NCBI GenBank assembly: GCA_964016885.1
Contig: OZ024742.1
Location: forward strand, 6,508,658 to 6,572,657
DNA: 64,000 nucleotides
Origin: Eledone cirrhosa
Lineage: Eukaryota; Mollusca; Cephalopoda; Octopoda; Eledonidae
Direction: 5' to 3'
The position numbers were made by a program, and so were the translations under genes. Below, in pieces: positions 36,792 to 49,700 of this stretch (its first letter is position 1; the number at the start of each line of letters is the position of its first letter). The notes under the pieces were generated by a model. The model was not told the DNA's origin. It was given only the letters and a program-made list of their open reading frames with translations, and made no database searches.

Positions 36792-39700
36792 CAGAGCAGT
36801 TTAGTGATCTATAACATGGTTTCTTACCCTAGTATTTCGAGGGTTAACCAGAGCAGTTTAGTGATCTATAACATAGTTTCTTACCCTAGTTGTTAGAGGG
36901 TTAACCAGAGCAGTTTAGTGATATATAACATAGTCCCTTACCCTAGTAGTTAGAGGGTCAACCAGAGCAGTTTAGTGATCTATAACATAGTTTCTTACCC
37001 TAGTAGTTAGAGGGTTAACCAGAGCAGTTTAGTGATATATAACATAGTTTGTTAGACTAGTAGTTAGAGGGTTAACCAGAGCAGTTTAGTGATCTATAAC
37101 ATAGTTTCTTACCCTAGTAGTTAGAGCGTTAACCAGAGCAGTTTAGTGATCTATAACATAGTTTGTTAGACTAGTAGCTAGAGGGTTAAGCAGAGCAGTT
37201 TAGTGATCTATAACATAGTCTCTTACCCTAGTAGTTAGAGGGTTAACCAGAGCAGTTTAGTGATCTATAACCTGGTTTCCTACCCTAGTATTTCGAGGGT
37301 TAACCAGAGCAGTTTAGTGATCTATAAAGTAGTTTCTTACCCTAGAAGTTAGAGGGTTAACCAGAGCAGTTTAGTGATATATAACATAGTTCGTTACCCT
37401 AGTAGTTAGAGGGTTAACCAGATCAGTTTAGTGATCTATAACATAGTTTCTTACCCTAGTAGTTAGAGGGTTAACCAGAGCAGTTTAGTGATATATAACA
37501 TAGTCCCTTACCCTAGTAGTTAGAGGGTTAACCAGAGCAGTTTAGTGATCTATAACATAGTTTGTTAGACTAGTAGCTATAGGGTTAACCAGAGCAGCTT
37601 AGTGATCTATAACATAGTTTCTTAGCCTAGTATTTAGAGGGTTAACCAGAGCAGTTTATTGATCTATAACATAGTTTCTTACCCTAGTATTTCGAGGGTT
37701 AACCAGAGCAGTTTAGTGATCTATAACATAGTTTCTTACCCTAGTAGTTAGAGGGTTAACCAGAGCAGTTTAGTGATATATAACATAGTTTCTTACCCTA
37801 GTAGTTAGAGGGTTAACCAGAGCAGTTTAGTGATCTATAACATAGTTTGTTAGACTGGTAGCTAGAGGGTTAAGCAGAGCAGTTTAGTGATCTATAACAT
37901 AGTCTCTTACCCTAGTAGTTAGAGGGTTAACCAGAGCAGTTTAGTGATCTATAACATGGTTTCTTACCCTAGTATTTCGAGGGTTAACCAGAGCAGTTTA
38001 GTGATCTATAACATAGTCTGTTAGACTAGTAGCTAGAGGGTTAACCAGAGCAGTTTAGTGATCTATAACATAGTCTCTTACCCTAGTAGATAGAGGGTTA
38101 ACCAGAGCAGTTTAGTGATATATAACATAGTCCCTTACCCTAGTAGTTATTGGGTTAACCAGAGCAGTTTAGTGATCTATAACATAGTTTCTTACCCTAG
38201 TAGTTAGAGGGTTAACCAGAGCAGTTTAGTGATATATAACATAGTCCCTTACCCTAGTAGTTAGAGGGTTCACCAGAGCAGTTTAGTGATCTATAACATG
38301 GTTTCTTACCCTAGTATTTCGAGGGTTAACCAGAGCAGTTTAGTGATCTATAACATAGTTTCTTACCCTAGTTGTTAGAGGGTTAACCAGAGCAGTTTAG
38401 TGATATATAACATAGTCCCTTACCCTAGTAGTTAGAGGGTCAACCAGAGCAGTTTAGTGATCTATAACATAGTTTCTTACCCTAGTAGTTAGAGGGTTAA
38501 CCAGAGCAGTTTAGTGATATATAACATAGTTTGTTAGACTAGTAGTTAGAGGGTTAACCAGAGCAGTTTAGTGATCTATAACATAGTTTCTTACCCTAGT
38601 AGTTAGAGGGTTAACCAGAGCAGTTTAGTGATCTATAACATAGTTTGTTAGACTAGTAGCTAGAGGGTTAAGCAGAGCAGTTTAGTGATCTATAACATAG
38701 TTTCTTACCCTAGTAGTTAGAGGGTTAACCAGAGCAGTTTAGTGATATATAACATAGTTCGTTACCCTAGTAGTTAGAGGGTTAACCAGAGCAGTTTAGT
38801 GATCTATAACATAGTTTCTTACCCTAGTAGTTAGAGGGTTAACCAGAGCAGTTTAGTGATATATAACATAGTCCCTTACCCTAGTAGTTAGAGGGTTAAC
38901 CAGAGCAGTTTAGTGATCTATAACATAGTTTGTTAGACTAGTAGCTAGAGGGTTAACCAGAGCAGTTTAGTGATCTATAACATAGTTTCTTAGCCTAGTA
39001 GTTAGAGGGTTAACCAGAGCAGTTTATTGATCTATAACATAGTTTCTTACCCTAGTATTTCGAGGGTTAACCAGAGCAGTTTAGTGATCTATAACATAGT
39101 TTCTTACCCTAGTAGTTAGAGGGTTAACCAGAGCAGTTTAGTGATCTATAACATAGTTTCTTACCCTAGTAGTTAGAGGGTTAACCAGAGCAGTTTAGTG
39201 ATATATAACATAGTTTCTTACCGTAGTAGTTAGAGGGTTAACCAGAGCAGTTTAGTGATTTATAACATAGTTTGTTAGACTAGTAGCTAGAGGGTTAAGC
39301 AGAGCAGTTTAGTGATCTATAACATAGTCTCTTACCCTAGTAGTTAGAGGGTTAACCAGAGCAGTTTAGTGATCTATGACATGGTTTCTTACCCTAGTAT
39401 TTCGAGGGTTAACCAGCGCAGTTTAGTGATATATAACATAGTCCCTTACCCTAGTAGTTAGAGGGTTAACCAGAGCAGTTTAGTGATCAATGACACATTT
39501 CCTTACCCTAGTAGTTAGAGGGTTAACCAGAGCAGTTTAGTGATGTATAACATAGTTCCTTACCCTAGTAATTAGAGGATTAACCAGAGCAGTTTAGTGA
39601 TCTATAACATGGTTTCTTACCCTAGTAGGTAGAGGGTTAACCAGAACTGTTTAGTGATCTATAACATAGTTTCTTACCCTAGTAGTTAGAGGGTTAACCA

Positions 39701-40267
39701 GAGCAGTTTAGTGATCTATAACATGGTTTCGTACCCTAGTATTTCGAGGGTTAACCAGAGCAGTTTAGTGATCAATAACATAGTTTGTTAGACTAGTAGC
39801 TAGAGGGTTAACCAGAGCAGTTTAGTGATGTATAACTTGGTTTCTTTGCCTAGTAGTTATAGGGTAACCAGAGCAGTTTAGTGATCTATAACATAGTTTC
39901 TTACCCAAGTAGTTAGAGGGTTAACCAGAGCAGTTTAGTGATATATAACATAGTTCCTTACCCTAGTAGTTAGAGGGTTAACCAGAGCAGTTTAGTGATC
40001 TATAACATAGTTCCTTAACCTAGTAGTTAGAGGGTTAACTAGAGCAGTTTAGTGATCTATAACATAGTTCCTTAACCTAGTAGTTAGAGGGTTAACCAGA
40101 GAAGTTTAGTGATGTATAACATAGTTCCTTACCCTAGTAATTAGAGGGTTAACCAGAGCAGTTTAGTGATATATAACATAGTCCCTTACCCTAGTAGTTA
40201 CAGGGTTACCCCGTGCAGTTTAGTGATATATAATATAGTTCCTTACCCTAGTAGTTAGAGGGTTAAG
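36792..40267 (+). repeat. 3,533-bp tandem duplication, copy 2
   Basis: Aligns with copy 1 at a constant 3,533 bp. The few differences seen by eye include GACTGGTAG at about 37855 for GACTAGTAG and CAGTTTAG for CAGATTAG near 39135. After 40267 it continues into the rest of an L block, which copy 1 does not, so copy 1 is the truncated side at the exchange point. Such high identity suggests a recent event or an assembly duplication. Confidence 0.9.
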
Positions 40268-43200
40268 CAGAGCAGTTTAGTGATTTATAACATAGTTTCA
40301 TACCCTAGTAGTTAGAGGGTTAAGCAGAGCAGTTTAGTGATATATAACATAGTTCCTTACCCTAGTAGTTAGAGGGTTAAGCAGAGCAGTTTAGTGATAT
40401 ATAAATAGTTCCTTACCCTAGTAGTTAGAGGGTTAAGCAGTACAGTTTAGTGATCTATAACATAGTTTCTTAGACTAGTAGTTAGAGGGTTAACAAGAGC
40501 AGTTTAGTCATATATAACATAGTTCCTTACCCTAGTAGTTAGAGGGTTAACCAGAGCAGTTTAGTGATATATAACATAGTCCCTTACCCTAGTAGTTAGA
40601 GGGTTAACCAGAGCAGTTTAGTGATATATAAGATAGTTCCTTACCCTAGTAGTTAGAGGGTTAACCAGAGCAGTTTAGTGATCAATGACACAGTTCCTTA
40701 CCCTAGTAGTTAGAGGTTTAACCAGAGCAGTTTAGTGATCTATAACATAGTTTGTTAGACTAGTAGCAAGAGGGTTAACCAGAGCAGTTTAGTGATCTAT
40801 AACATGGTTTCTTACCCTAGTATTTCGAGGGTTAACCAGAGCAGTTTAGTGATATATAACATAGTTTCTTACCCTAGTAGTTAGAGGGTTAACCAGAGCA
40901 GTTTAGTGATATATAACATAGTCCCTTACCCTAGTAGTTAGAGGCTTAACCAGAGCAATTTAGTGATCTATAACATAGTTTCTTACCCTAGTAGTTAATG
41001 GGTTAACCAGAGCAGTTTAGTGATATATAACATAGTCCCTTACCCTAGTACTTAGCGGGTTAACCAGAGCAGTTTAGTGATGTATAACATAGTTTGTTAG
41101 ACTAGTAGCTAGAGGGTTAATCAGAGCAGCTTAGTGATCTATAACATAGTTTCTTAGCCTAGTAGTTAGAGGGTTAACCAGAGCAGTTTAGTGATCTATA
41201 ACATAGTTTCTTAGCCTAGTAGTTAGAGGGTTAACCAGAGCAGTTTAGTGATCTATAACTTAGTTGTTACCCTAGTAGCTAGAGCGTTAACCAGAGCAGT
41301 TTAGTGATCTATAACATAGTTTCTTACCCTAGTAGATAGAGGGTTAACCAGAGCAGATTAGTGATCTATAACATAGTTTGTTAGACTAGTATCTAGAGGG
41401 TTAACCAGAGCAGTTTAGTGATGTATAACTTGGTTTCTTTGCCTAGTAGTTATAGGGTTAACCAGAGCAGTTTAGTGATCTATAACATAGTTTCTTACCC
41501 AAGTAGTTAGAGGGTTAACCAGAGCAGTTTAGTGATATATAACATAGTTCCTTACCCTAGTAGTTAGAGGGTTAACCAGAGCAGTTTAGTGATCTATAAC
41601 ATAGTTCCTTAACCTAGTAGTTAGAGGGTTAACTAGAGCAGTTTAGTGATCTATAACATAGTTCCTTAACCTAGTAGTTAGAGGGTTAACCAGAGAAGTT
41701 TAGTGATGTATAACATAGTTCCTTACCCTAGTAATTAGAGGGTTAACCAGAGCAGTTTAGTGATCTATAACATGGTTTCTTACCCTAGTAGGTAGAGGGT
41801 TAACCAGAACTGTTTAGTGATCTATAACATAGTTCCTTACCCTAGTAGTTACAGGGTTACCCCGTGCAGTTTAGTGATATATAATATAGTTCCTTACCCT
41901 AGTAGTTAGAGGGTTAAGCAGAGCAGTTTAGTGATCTATAACATAGTTTCATACCCTAGTAGTTAGAGGGTTAAGCAGAGCAGTTTAGTGATATATAACA
42001 TAGTTCCATACCCTAGTAGTTAGAGGGTTAAGCAGAGCAGTTTAGTGATATATAACATAGTTCCTTACCCTAGTAGTTAGAGGGTTAACCAGTACAGTTT
42101 AGTGATCTATAACATAGTTTCTTAAACTAGTAGTTAGAGGGTTAACAAGAGCAGTTTAGTCATATATAACATAGTTCCTTACCCTAGTAGTTAGAGGGTT
42201 AACCAGAGGAGTTTAGTGATATATAAGATAGTTCCTTACCCTAGTAGTTAGAGGGTTAACCAGAGCAGTTTAGTGATATATAACATAGTCCCTTGCCCTA
42301 GTAGTTAGAGGGTTAACCAGAGCAGTTTAGTGATCTATAACATAGTTCCTTACCCTAGTAGTTAGAGGGTTAACCAGAGCAGTTTAGTGATCAATGACAC
42401 AGTTCCTTACCCTAGTAGTTAGAGGTTTAACCAGAGCAGTTTAGTGATCTATAACATAGTTTGTTAGACTAGTATCTAGAGGGTTAACCAGAGCAGTTTT
42501 GTGATCTATAACATAGTCTCTTACCCTAGTAGTTAGAGGGTTAACCAGAGCAGTTTAGTGATCTATAACATAGTTTCTTACCCTAGTAGTTAGAGGGTTA
42601 ACCAGAGCAGTTTAGTGATATATAACATAGTTTCTTACCCTAGTAGTTAGAGGGTTAACCAGAGCAGTTTAGTGATCTATAACATAGTTTCTTAGACTAG
42701 TAGTTAGAGGGTTAACAAGAGCAGTTTAGTCATATATAACATAGTTCCTTACCCTAGTAGTTAGAGGGTTAACCAGAGGAGTTTAGTGATATATAAGATA
42801 GTTCCTTACCCTAGTAGTTAGAGGGTTAACCAGAGCAGTTTAGTGATATATAACATAGTCCCTTACCCTAGTAGTTAGAGGCTTAACCAGAGCAATTTAG
42901 TGATCTATAACATAGTTTCTTACCCTAGTAGTTAATGGGTTAACCAGAGCAGTTTAGTGATATATAACATAGTCCCTTACCCTAGTACTTAGCGGGTTAA
43001 CCAGAGCAGTTTAGTGATGTATAACATAGTTTGTTAGACTAGTAGCTAGAGGGTTAATCAGAGCAGCTTAGTGATCTATAACATAGTTTCTTAGCCTAGT
43101 AGTTAGAGGGTTAACCAGAGCAGTTTAGTGATCTATAACATAGTTTCTTAGCCTAGTAGTTAGAGGGTTAACCAGAGCAGTTTAGTGATCTATAACTTAG

Positions 43201-44026
43201 TTGTTACCCTAGTAGCTAGAGCGTTAACCAGAGCAGTTTAGTGATATATAACATAGTCCCTTACCCTAGTACTTAGCGGGTTAACCAGAGCAGTTTAGTG
43301 ATGTATAACATAGTTTGTTAGACTAGTAGCTAGAGGGTTAATCAGAGCAGCTTAGTGATCTATAACATAGTTTCTTACCCTAGTAGATAGAGGGTTAACC
43401 AGAGCAGATTAGTGATCTATAACATAGTTTGTTAGACTAGTAGCTAGAGGGTTAACCAGAGCAGTTTAGTGATGTATAACTTGGTTTCTTTGCCTAGTAG
43501 TTATAGGGTTAACCAGAGCAGTTTAGTGATCTATAACATAGTTTCTTACCCAAGTAGTTAGAGGGTTAACCAGAGCAGTTTAGTGATATATAACATAGTT
43601 CCTTACCCTAGTAGTTAGAGGGTTAACCAGAGCAGTTTAGTGATCTATAACATAGTTCCTTAACCTAGTAGTTAGAGTGTTAACTAGAGTAGTTTAGTGA
43701 TCTATAACATAGTTCCTTAACATAGTAGTTAGAGGGTTAACCAGAGAAGTTTAGTGATGTATAACATAGTTCCTTACCCTAGTAATTAGAGGGTTAACCA
43801 GAGCAGTTTAGTGATCTATAACATGGTTTCTTACCCTAGTAGGTAGAGGGTTAACCAGAACTGTTTAGTGATCTATAACATAGTTCCTTACCCTAGTAGT
43901 TACAGGGTTAAGCAGAGCAGTTTAGTGATCTATAACATAGTTTCATACCCTAGTAGTTAGAGGGTTAAGCAGAGCAGTTTAGTGATATATAACATAGTTC
44001 CATACCCTAGTAGTTAGAGGGTTCAC
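39414..44026 (+). repeat. L block, copy 2 (shorter)
   Basis: About 4.6 kb; its first 854 bp overlap the end of the 3,533-bp repeat. It aligns with L copy 3 at 7,349 bp at the first N marker, 7,463 bp at the second and 7,805 bp at the third, so it lacks two and then six units. Phrase P near 40.44 kb is missing its AGGAG unit and begins CAGTACAG after GGGTTAAG. It ends by switching directly to a GTTCAC ending at the five-monomer module. Confidence 0.83.
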
Positions 44027-44311
44027 CAGAGCAGTTTAGTGATCTATAACATGGTTTCTTACCCTAGTATTTCGAGGGTTAACCAGAGCAGTTTAGTGAT
44101 CTATAACATAGTTTCTTACCCTAGTTGTTAGAGGGTTAACCAGAGCAGTTTAGTGATATATAACATAGTCCCTTACCCTAGTAGTTAGAGGGTCAACCAG
44201 AGCAGTTTAGTGATCTATAACATAGTTTCTTACCCTAGTAGTTAGAGGGTTAACCAGAGCAGTTTAGTGATATATAACATAGTTTGTTAGACTAGTAGTT
44301 AGAGGGTTAAC
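44027..44311 (+). repeat. 285-bp five-monomer module, first of a perfect tandem pair
   Basis: Five units in order: F (TATTTCGAG), TTTCTTACCC with GTTGTTAG, A ending GGGTCAAC, plain consensus, and ATATA with TTTGTTAGAC and AGTTAG. The next 285 bp are identical by eye. The same module appears singly at 33259, 34741, 36792 and 38274, and closely related forms start at 58331 and 61124. Confidence 0.92.
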
Positions 44312-44596
44312 CAGAGCAGTTTAGTGATCTATAACATGGTTTCTTACCCTAGTATTTCGAGGGTTAACCAGAGCAGTTTAGTGATCTATAACATAGTTTC
44401 TTACCCTAGTTGTTAGAGGGTTAACCAGAGCAGTTTAGTGATATATAACATAGTCCCTTACCCTAGTAGTTAGAGGGTCAACCAGAGCAGTTTAGTGATC
44501 TATAACATAGTTTCTTACCCTAGTAGTTAGAGGGTTAACCAGAGCAGTTTAGTGATATATAACATAGTTTGTTAGACTAGTAGTTAGAGGGTTAAC
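44312..44596 (+). repeat. 285-bp five-monomer module, second copy
   Basis: I saw no base differing from 44027-44311. This local doubling occurs only here; the corresponding place in the other S blocks has one module. It is the most recent-looking event in the window and also opens S copy 3. Confidence 0.92.
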
Positions 44597-46762
44597 CAGA
44601 GCAGTTTAGTGATCTATAACATAGTTTCTTACCCTAGTAGTTAGAGGGTTAACCAGAGCAGTTTAGTCATCTATAACATAGTTTGTTAGACTAGTAGCTA
44701 GAGGGTTAAGCAGAGCAGTTTAGTGATCTATAACATAGTCTCTTACCCTAGTAGTTAGAGGGTTAACCAGAGCAGTTTAGTGATCTATAACATGGTTTCC
44801 TACCCTAGTATTTCGAGGGTTAACCAGAGCAGTTTAGTGATCTATAACATAGTTTCTTACCCTAGTAGTTAGAGGGTTAACCAGAGCAGTTTAGTGATAT
44901 ATAACATAGTTCGTTACCCTAGTAGTTAGAGGGTTAACCAGATCAGTTTAGTGATCTATAACATAGTTTCTTACCCTAGTAGTTAGAGGGTTAACCAGAG
45001 CAGTTTAGTGATATATAACATAGTCCCTTACCCTAGTAGTTAGAGGGTTAACCAGAGCAGTTTAGTGATCTATAACATAGTTTGTTAGACTAGTAGCTAG
45101 AGGGTTAACCAGAGCAGTTTAGTGATCTATAACATAGTTTCTTAGCCTAGTATTTAGAGGGTTAACCAGAGCAGTTTATTGATCTATAACATAGTTTCTT
45201 ACCCTAGTATTTCGAGGGTTAACCAGAGCAGTTTAGTGATCTATAACATAGTTTCTTACCCTAGTAGTTAGAGGGTTAACCAGAGCAGTTTAGTGATATA
45301 TAACATAGTTTCTTACCCTAGTAGTTAGAGGGTTAACCAGAGCAGTTTAGTGATCTATAACATAGTTTGTTAGACTAGTAGCTAGAGGGTTAAGCAGAGC
45401 AGTTTAGTGATCTATAACATAGTCTCTTACCCTAGTAGTTAGAGGGTTAACCAGAGCAGTTTAGTGATCTATAACATGGTTTCTTACCCTAGTATTTCGA
45501 GGGTTAACCAGAGCAGTTTAGTGATCTATAACATAGTCTGTTAGACTAGTAGCTAGAGGGTTAACCAGAGCAGTTTAGTGATCTATAACATAGTCTCTTA
45601 CCCTAGTAGATAGAGGGTTAACCAGAGCAGTTTAGTGATATATAACATAGTCCCTTACCCTAGTAGTTATTGGGTTAACCAGAGCAGTTTAGTGATCTAT
45701 AACATAGTTTCTTACCCTAGTAGTTAGAGGGTTAACCAGAGCAGTTTAGTGATATATAACATAGTCCCTTACCCTAGTAGTTAGAGGGTTCACCAGAGCA
45801 GTTTAGTGATCTATAACATAGTTTCTTACCCTAGTTGTTAGAGGGTTAACCAGAGCAGTTTAGTGATATATAACATAGTCCCTTACCCTAGTAGTTAGAG
45901 GGTCAACCAGAGCAGTTTAGTGATCTATAACATAGTTTCTTACCCTAGTAGTTAGAGGGTTAACCAGAGCAGTTTAGTGATATATAACATAGTTTGTTAG
46001 ACTAGTAGTTAGAGGGTTAACCAGAGCAGTTTAGTGATCTATAACATAGTTTCTTACCCTAGTAGTTAGAGGGTTAACCAGAGCAGTTTAGTGATCTATA
46101 ACATAGTTTGTTAGACTAGTAGCTAGAGGGTTAAGCAGAGCAGTTTAGTGATCTATAACATAGTTTCTTACCCTAGTAGTTAGAGGGTTAACCAGAGCAG
46201 TTTAGTGATATATAACATAGTCCCTTACCCTAGTAGTTAGAGGGTTAACCAGAGCAGTTTAGTGATCTATAACATAGTTTGTTAGACTAGTAGCTAGAGG
46301 GTTAACCAGAGCAGTTTAGTGATCTATAACATAGTTTCTTAGCCTAGTAGTTAGAGGGTTAACCAGAGCAGTTTATTGATCTATAACATAGTTTCTTACC
46401 CTAGTATTTCGAGGGTTAACCAGAGCAGTTTAGTGATCTATAACATAGTTTCTTACCCTAGTAGTTAGAGGGTTAACCAGAGCAGTTTAGTGATCTATAA
46501 CATAGTTTCTTACCCTAGTAGTTAGAGGGTTAACCAGAGCAGTTTAGTGATATATAACATAGTTTCTTACCCTAGTAGTTAGAGGGTTAACCAGAGCAGT
46601 TTAGTGATTTATAACATAGTTTGTTAGACTAGTAGCTAGAGGGTTAAGCAGAGCAGTTTAGTGATCTATAACATAGTCTCTTACCCTAGTAGTTAGAGGG
46701 TTAACCAGAGCAGTTTAGTGATCTATGACATGGTTTCTTACCCTAGTATTTCGAGGGTTAAC
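44312..46762 (+). repeat. S block, copy 3
   Basis: Matches 36792-39413 at 7,520 bp at its start and 7,349 bp at its end, so it lacks three units. One missing unit is the F unit of the second five-monomer module (at about 45.79 kb). Two are a TTCGTTACC unit and a TTTCTTACC unit near 46.2 kb. Losses of whole units without frame damage fit unequal exchange. Confidence 0.87.
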
Positions 46763-49700
46763 CAGAGCAGTTTAGTGATATATAACATAGTCCCTTACCC
46801 TAATAGTTAGAGGGTTAACCAGAGCAGTTTAGTGATCAATGACACATTTCCTTACCCTAGTAGTTAGAGGGTTAACCAGAGCAGTTTAGTGATGTATAAC
46901 ATAGTTCCTTACCCTAGTAATTAGAGGATTAACCAGAGCAGTTTAGTGATCTATAACATGGTTTCTTACCCTAGTAGGTAGAGGGTTAACCAGAACTGTT
47001 TAGTGATCTATAACATAGTTTCTTACCCTAGTAGTTAGAGGGTTAACCAGAGCAGTTTAGTGATCTATAACATGGTTTCGTACCCTAGTATTTCGAGGGT
47101 TAACCAGAGCAGTTTAGTGATCAATAACATAGTTTGTTAGACTAGTAGCTAGAGGGTTAACCAGAGCAGTTTAGTGATGTATAACTTGGTTTCTTTGCCT
47201 AGTAGTTATAGGGTAACCAGAGCAGTTTAGTGATCTATAACATAGTTTCTTACCCAAGTAGTTAGAGGGTTAACCAGAGCAGTTTAGTGATATATAACAT
47301 AGTTCCTTACCCTAGTAGTTAGAGGGTTAACCAGAGCAGTTTAGTGATCTATAACATAGTTCCTTAACCTAGTAGTTAGAGGGTTAACTAGAGCAGTTTA
47401 GTGATCTATAACATAGTTCCTTAACCTAGTAGTTAGAGGGTTAACCAGAGAAGTTTAGTGATGTATAACATAGTTCCTTACCCTAGTAATTAGAGGGTTA
47501 ACCAGAGCAGTTTAGTGATATATAACATAGTCCCTTACCCTAGTAGTTACAGGGTTACCCCGTGCAGTTTAGTGATATATAATATAGTTCCTTACCCTAG
47601 TAGTTAGAGGGTTAAGCAGAGCAGTTTAGTGATTTATAACATAGTTTCATACCCTAGTAGTTAGAGGGTTAAGCAGAGCAGTTTAGTGATATATAACATA
47701 GATCCTTACCCTAGTAGTTAGAGGGTTAAGCAGAGCAGTTTAGTGATATATAAATAGTTCCTTACCCTAGTAGTTAGAGGGTTAACCAGTACAGTTTAGT
47801 GATCTATAACATAGTTTCTTAGACTAGTAGTTAGAGGGTTAACAAGAGCAGTTTAGTCATATATAACATAGTTCCTTACCCTAGTAGTTAGAGGGTTAAC
47901 CAGAGGAGTTTAGTGATATATAAGATAGTTCCTTACCCTAGTAGTTAGAGGGTTAACCAGAGCAGTTTAGTGATATATAACATAGTCCCTTACCCTAGTA
48001 GTTAGAGGGTTAACCAGAGCAGTTTAGTGATATATAAGATAGTTCCTTACCCTAGTAGTTAGAGGGTTAACCAGAGCAGTTTAGTGATCAATGACACAGT
48101 TCCTTACCCTAGTAGTTAGAGGTTTAACCAGAGCAGTTTAGTGATCTATAACATAGTTTGTTAGACTAGTAGCTAGAGGGTTAACCAGAGCAGTTTAGTG
48201 ATCTATAACATAGTCTCTTACCCTAGTAGATAGAGGGTTAACCAGAGCAGTTTAGTGATCTATAACATGGTTTCTTACCCTAGTATTTCGAGGGTTAACC
48301 AGAGCAGTTTAGTGATATATAACATAGTTTCTTACCCTAGTAGTTAGAGGGTTAACCAGAGCAGTTTAGTGATATATAACATAGTCCCTTACCCTAGTAG
48401 TTAGAGGCTTAACCAGAGCAATTTAGTGATCTATAACATAGTTTCTTACCCTAGTAGTTAATGGGTTAACCAGAGCAGTTTAGTGATATATAACATAGTC
48501 CCTTACCCTAGTACTTAGCGGGTTATCCAGAGCAGTTTAGTGATGTATAACATAGTTTGTTAGACTAGTAGCTAGAGGGTTAATCAGAGCAGCTTAGTGA
48601 TCTATAACATAGTTTCTTAGCCTAGTAGTTAGAGGGTTAACCAGAGCAGTTTAGTGATCTATAACATAGTTTCTTAGCCTAGTAGTTAGAGGGTTAACCA
48701 GAGCAGTTTAGTGATCTATAACTTAGTTGTTACCCTAGTAGCTAGAGCGTTAACCAGAGCAGTTTAGTGATCTATAACATAGTTTCTTACCCTAGTAGAT
48801 AGAGGGTTAACCAGAGCAGATTAGTGATCTATAACATAGTTTGTTAGACTAGTATCTAGAGGGTTAACCAGAGCAGTTTAGTGATGTATAACTTGGTTTC
48901 TTTGCCTAGTAGTTATAGGGTTAACCAGAGCAGTTTAGTGATCTATAACATAGTTTCTTACCCAAGTAGTTAGAGGGTTAACCAGAGCAGTTTAGTGATA
49001 TATAACATAGTTCCTTACCCTAGTAGTTAGAGGGTTAACCAGAGCAGTTTAGTGATCTATAACATAGTTCCTTAACCTAGTAGTTAGAGGGTTAACTAGA
49101 GCAGTTTAGTGATCTATAACATAGTTCCTTAACCTAGTAGTTAGAGGGTTAACCAGAGAAGTTTAGTGATGTATAACATAGTTCCTTACCCTAGTAATTA
49201 GAGGGTTAACCAGAGCAGTTTAGTGATCTATAACATGGTTTCTTACCCTAGTAGGTAGAGGGTTAACCAGAACTGTTTAGTGATCTATAACATAGTTCCT
49301 TACCCTAGTAGTTACAGGGTTACCGCGTGCAGTTTAGTGATATATAATATAGTTCCTTACCCTAGTAGTTAGAGGGTTAAGCAGAGCAGTTTAGTGATCT
49401 ATAACATAGTTTCATACCCTAGTAGTTAGAGGGTTAAGCAGAGCAGTTTAGTGATATATAACATAGTTCCATACCCTAGTAGTTAGAGGGTTAAGCAGAG
49501 CAGTTTAGTGATATATAACATAGTTCCTTACCCTAGTAGTTAGAGGGTTAACCAGTACAGTTTAGTGATCTATAACATAGTTTCTTAGACTAGTAGTTAG
49601 AGGGTTAACAAGAGCAGTTTAGTCATATATAACATAGTTCCTTACCCTAGTAGTTAGAGGGTTAACCAGAGGAGTTTAGTGATATATAAGATAGTTCCTT

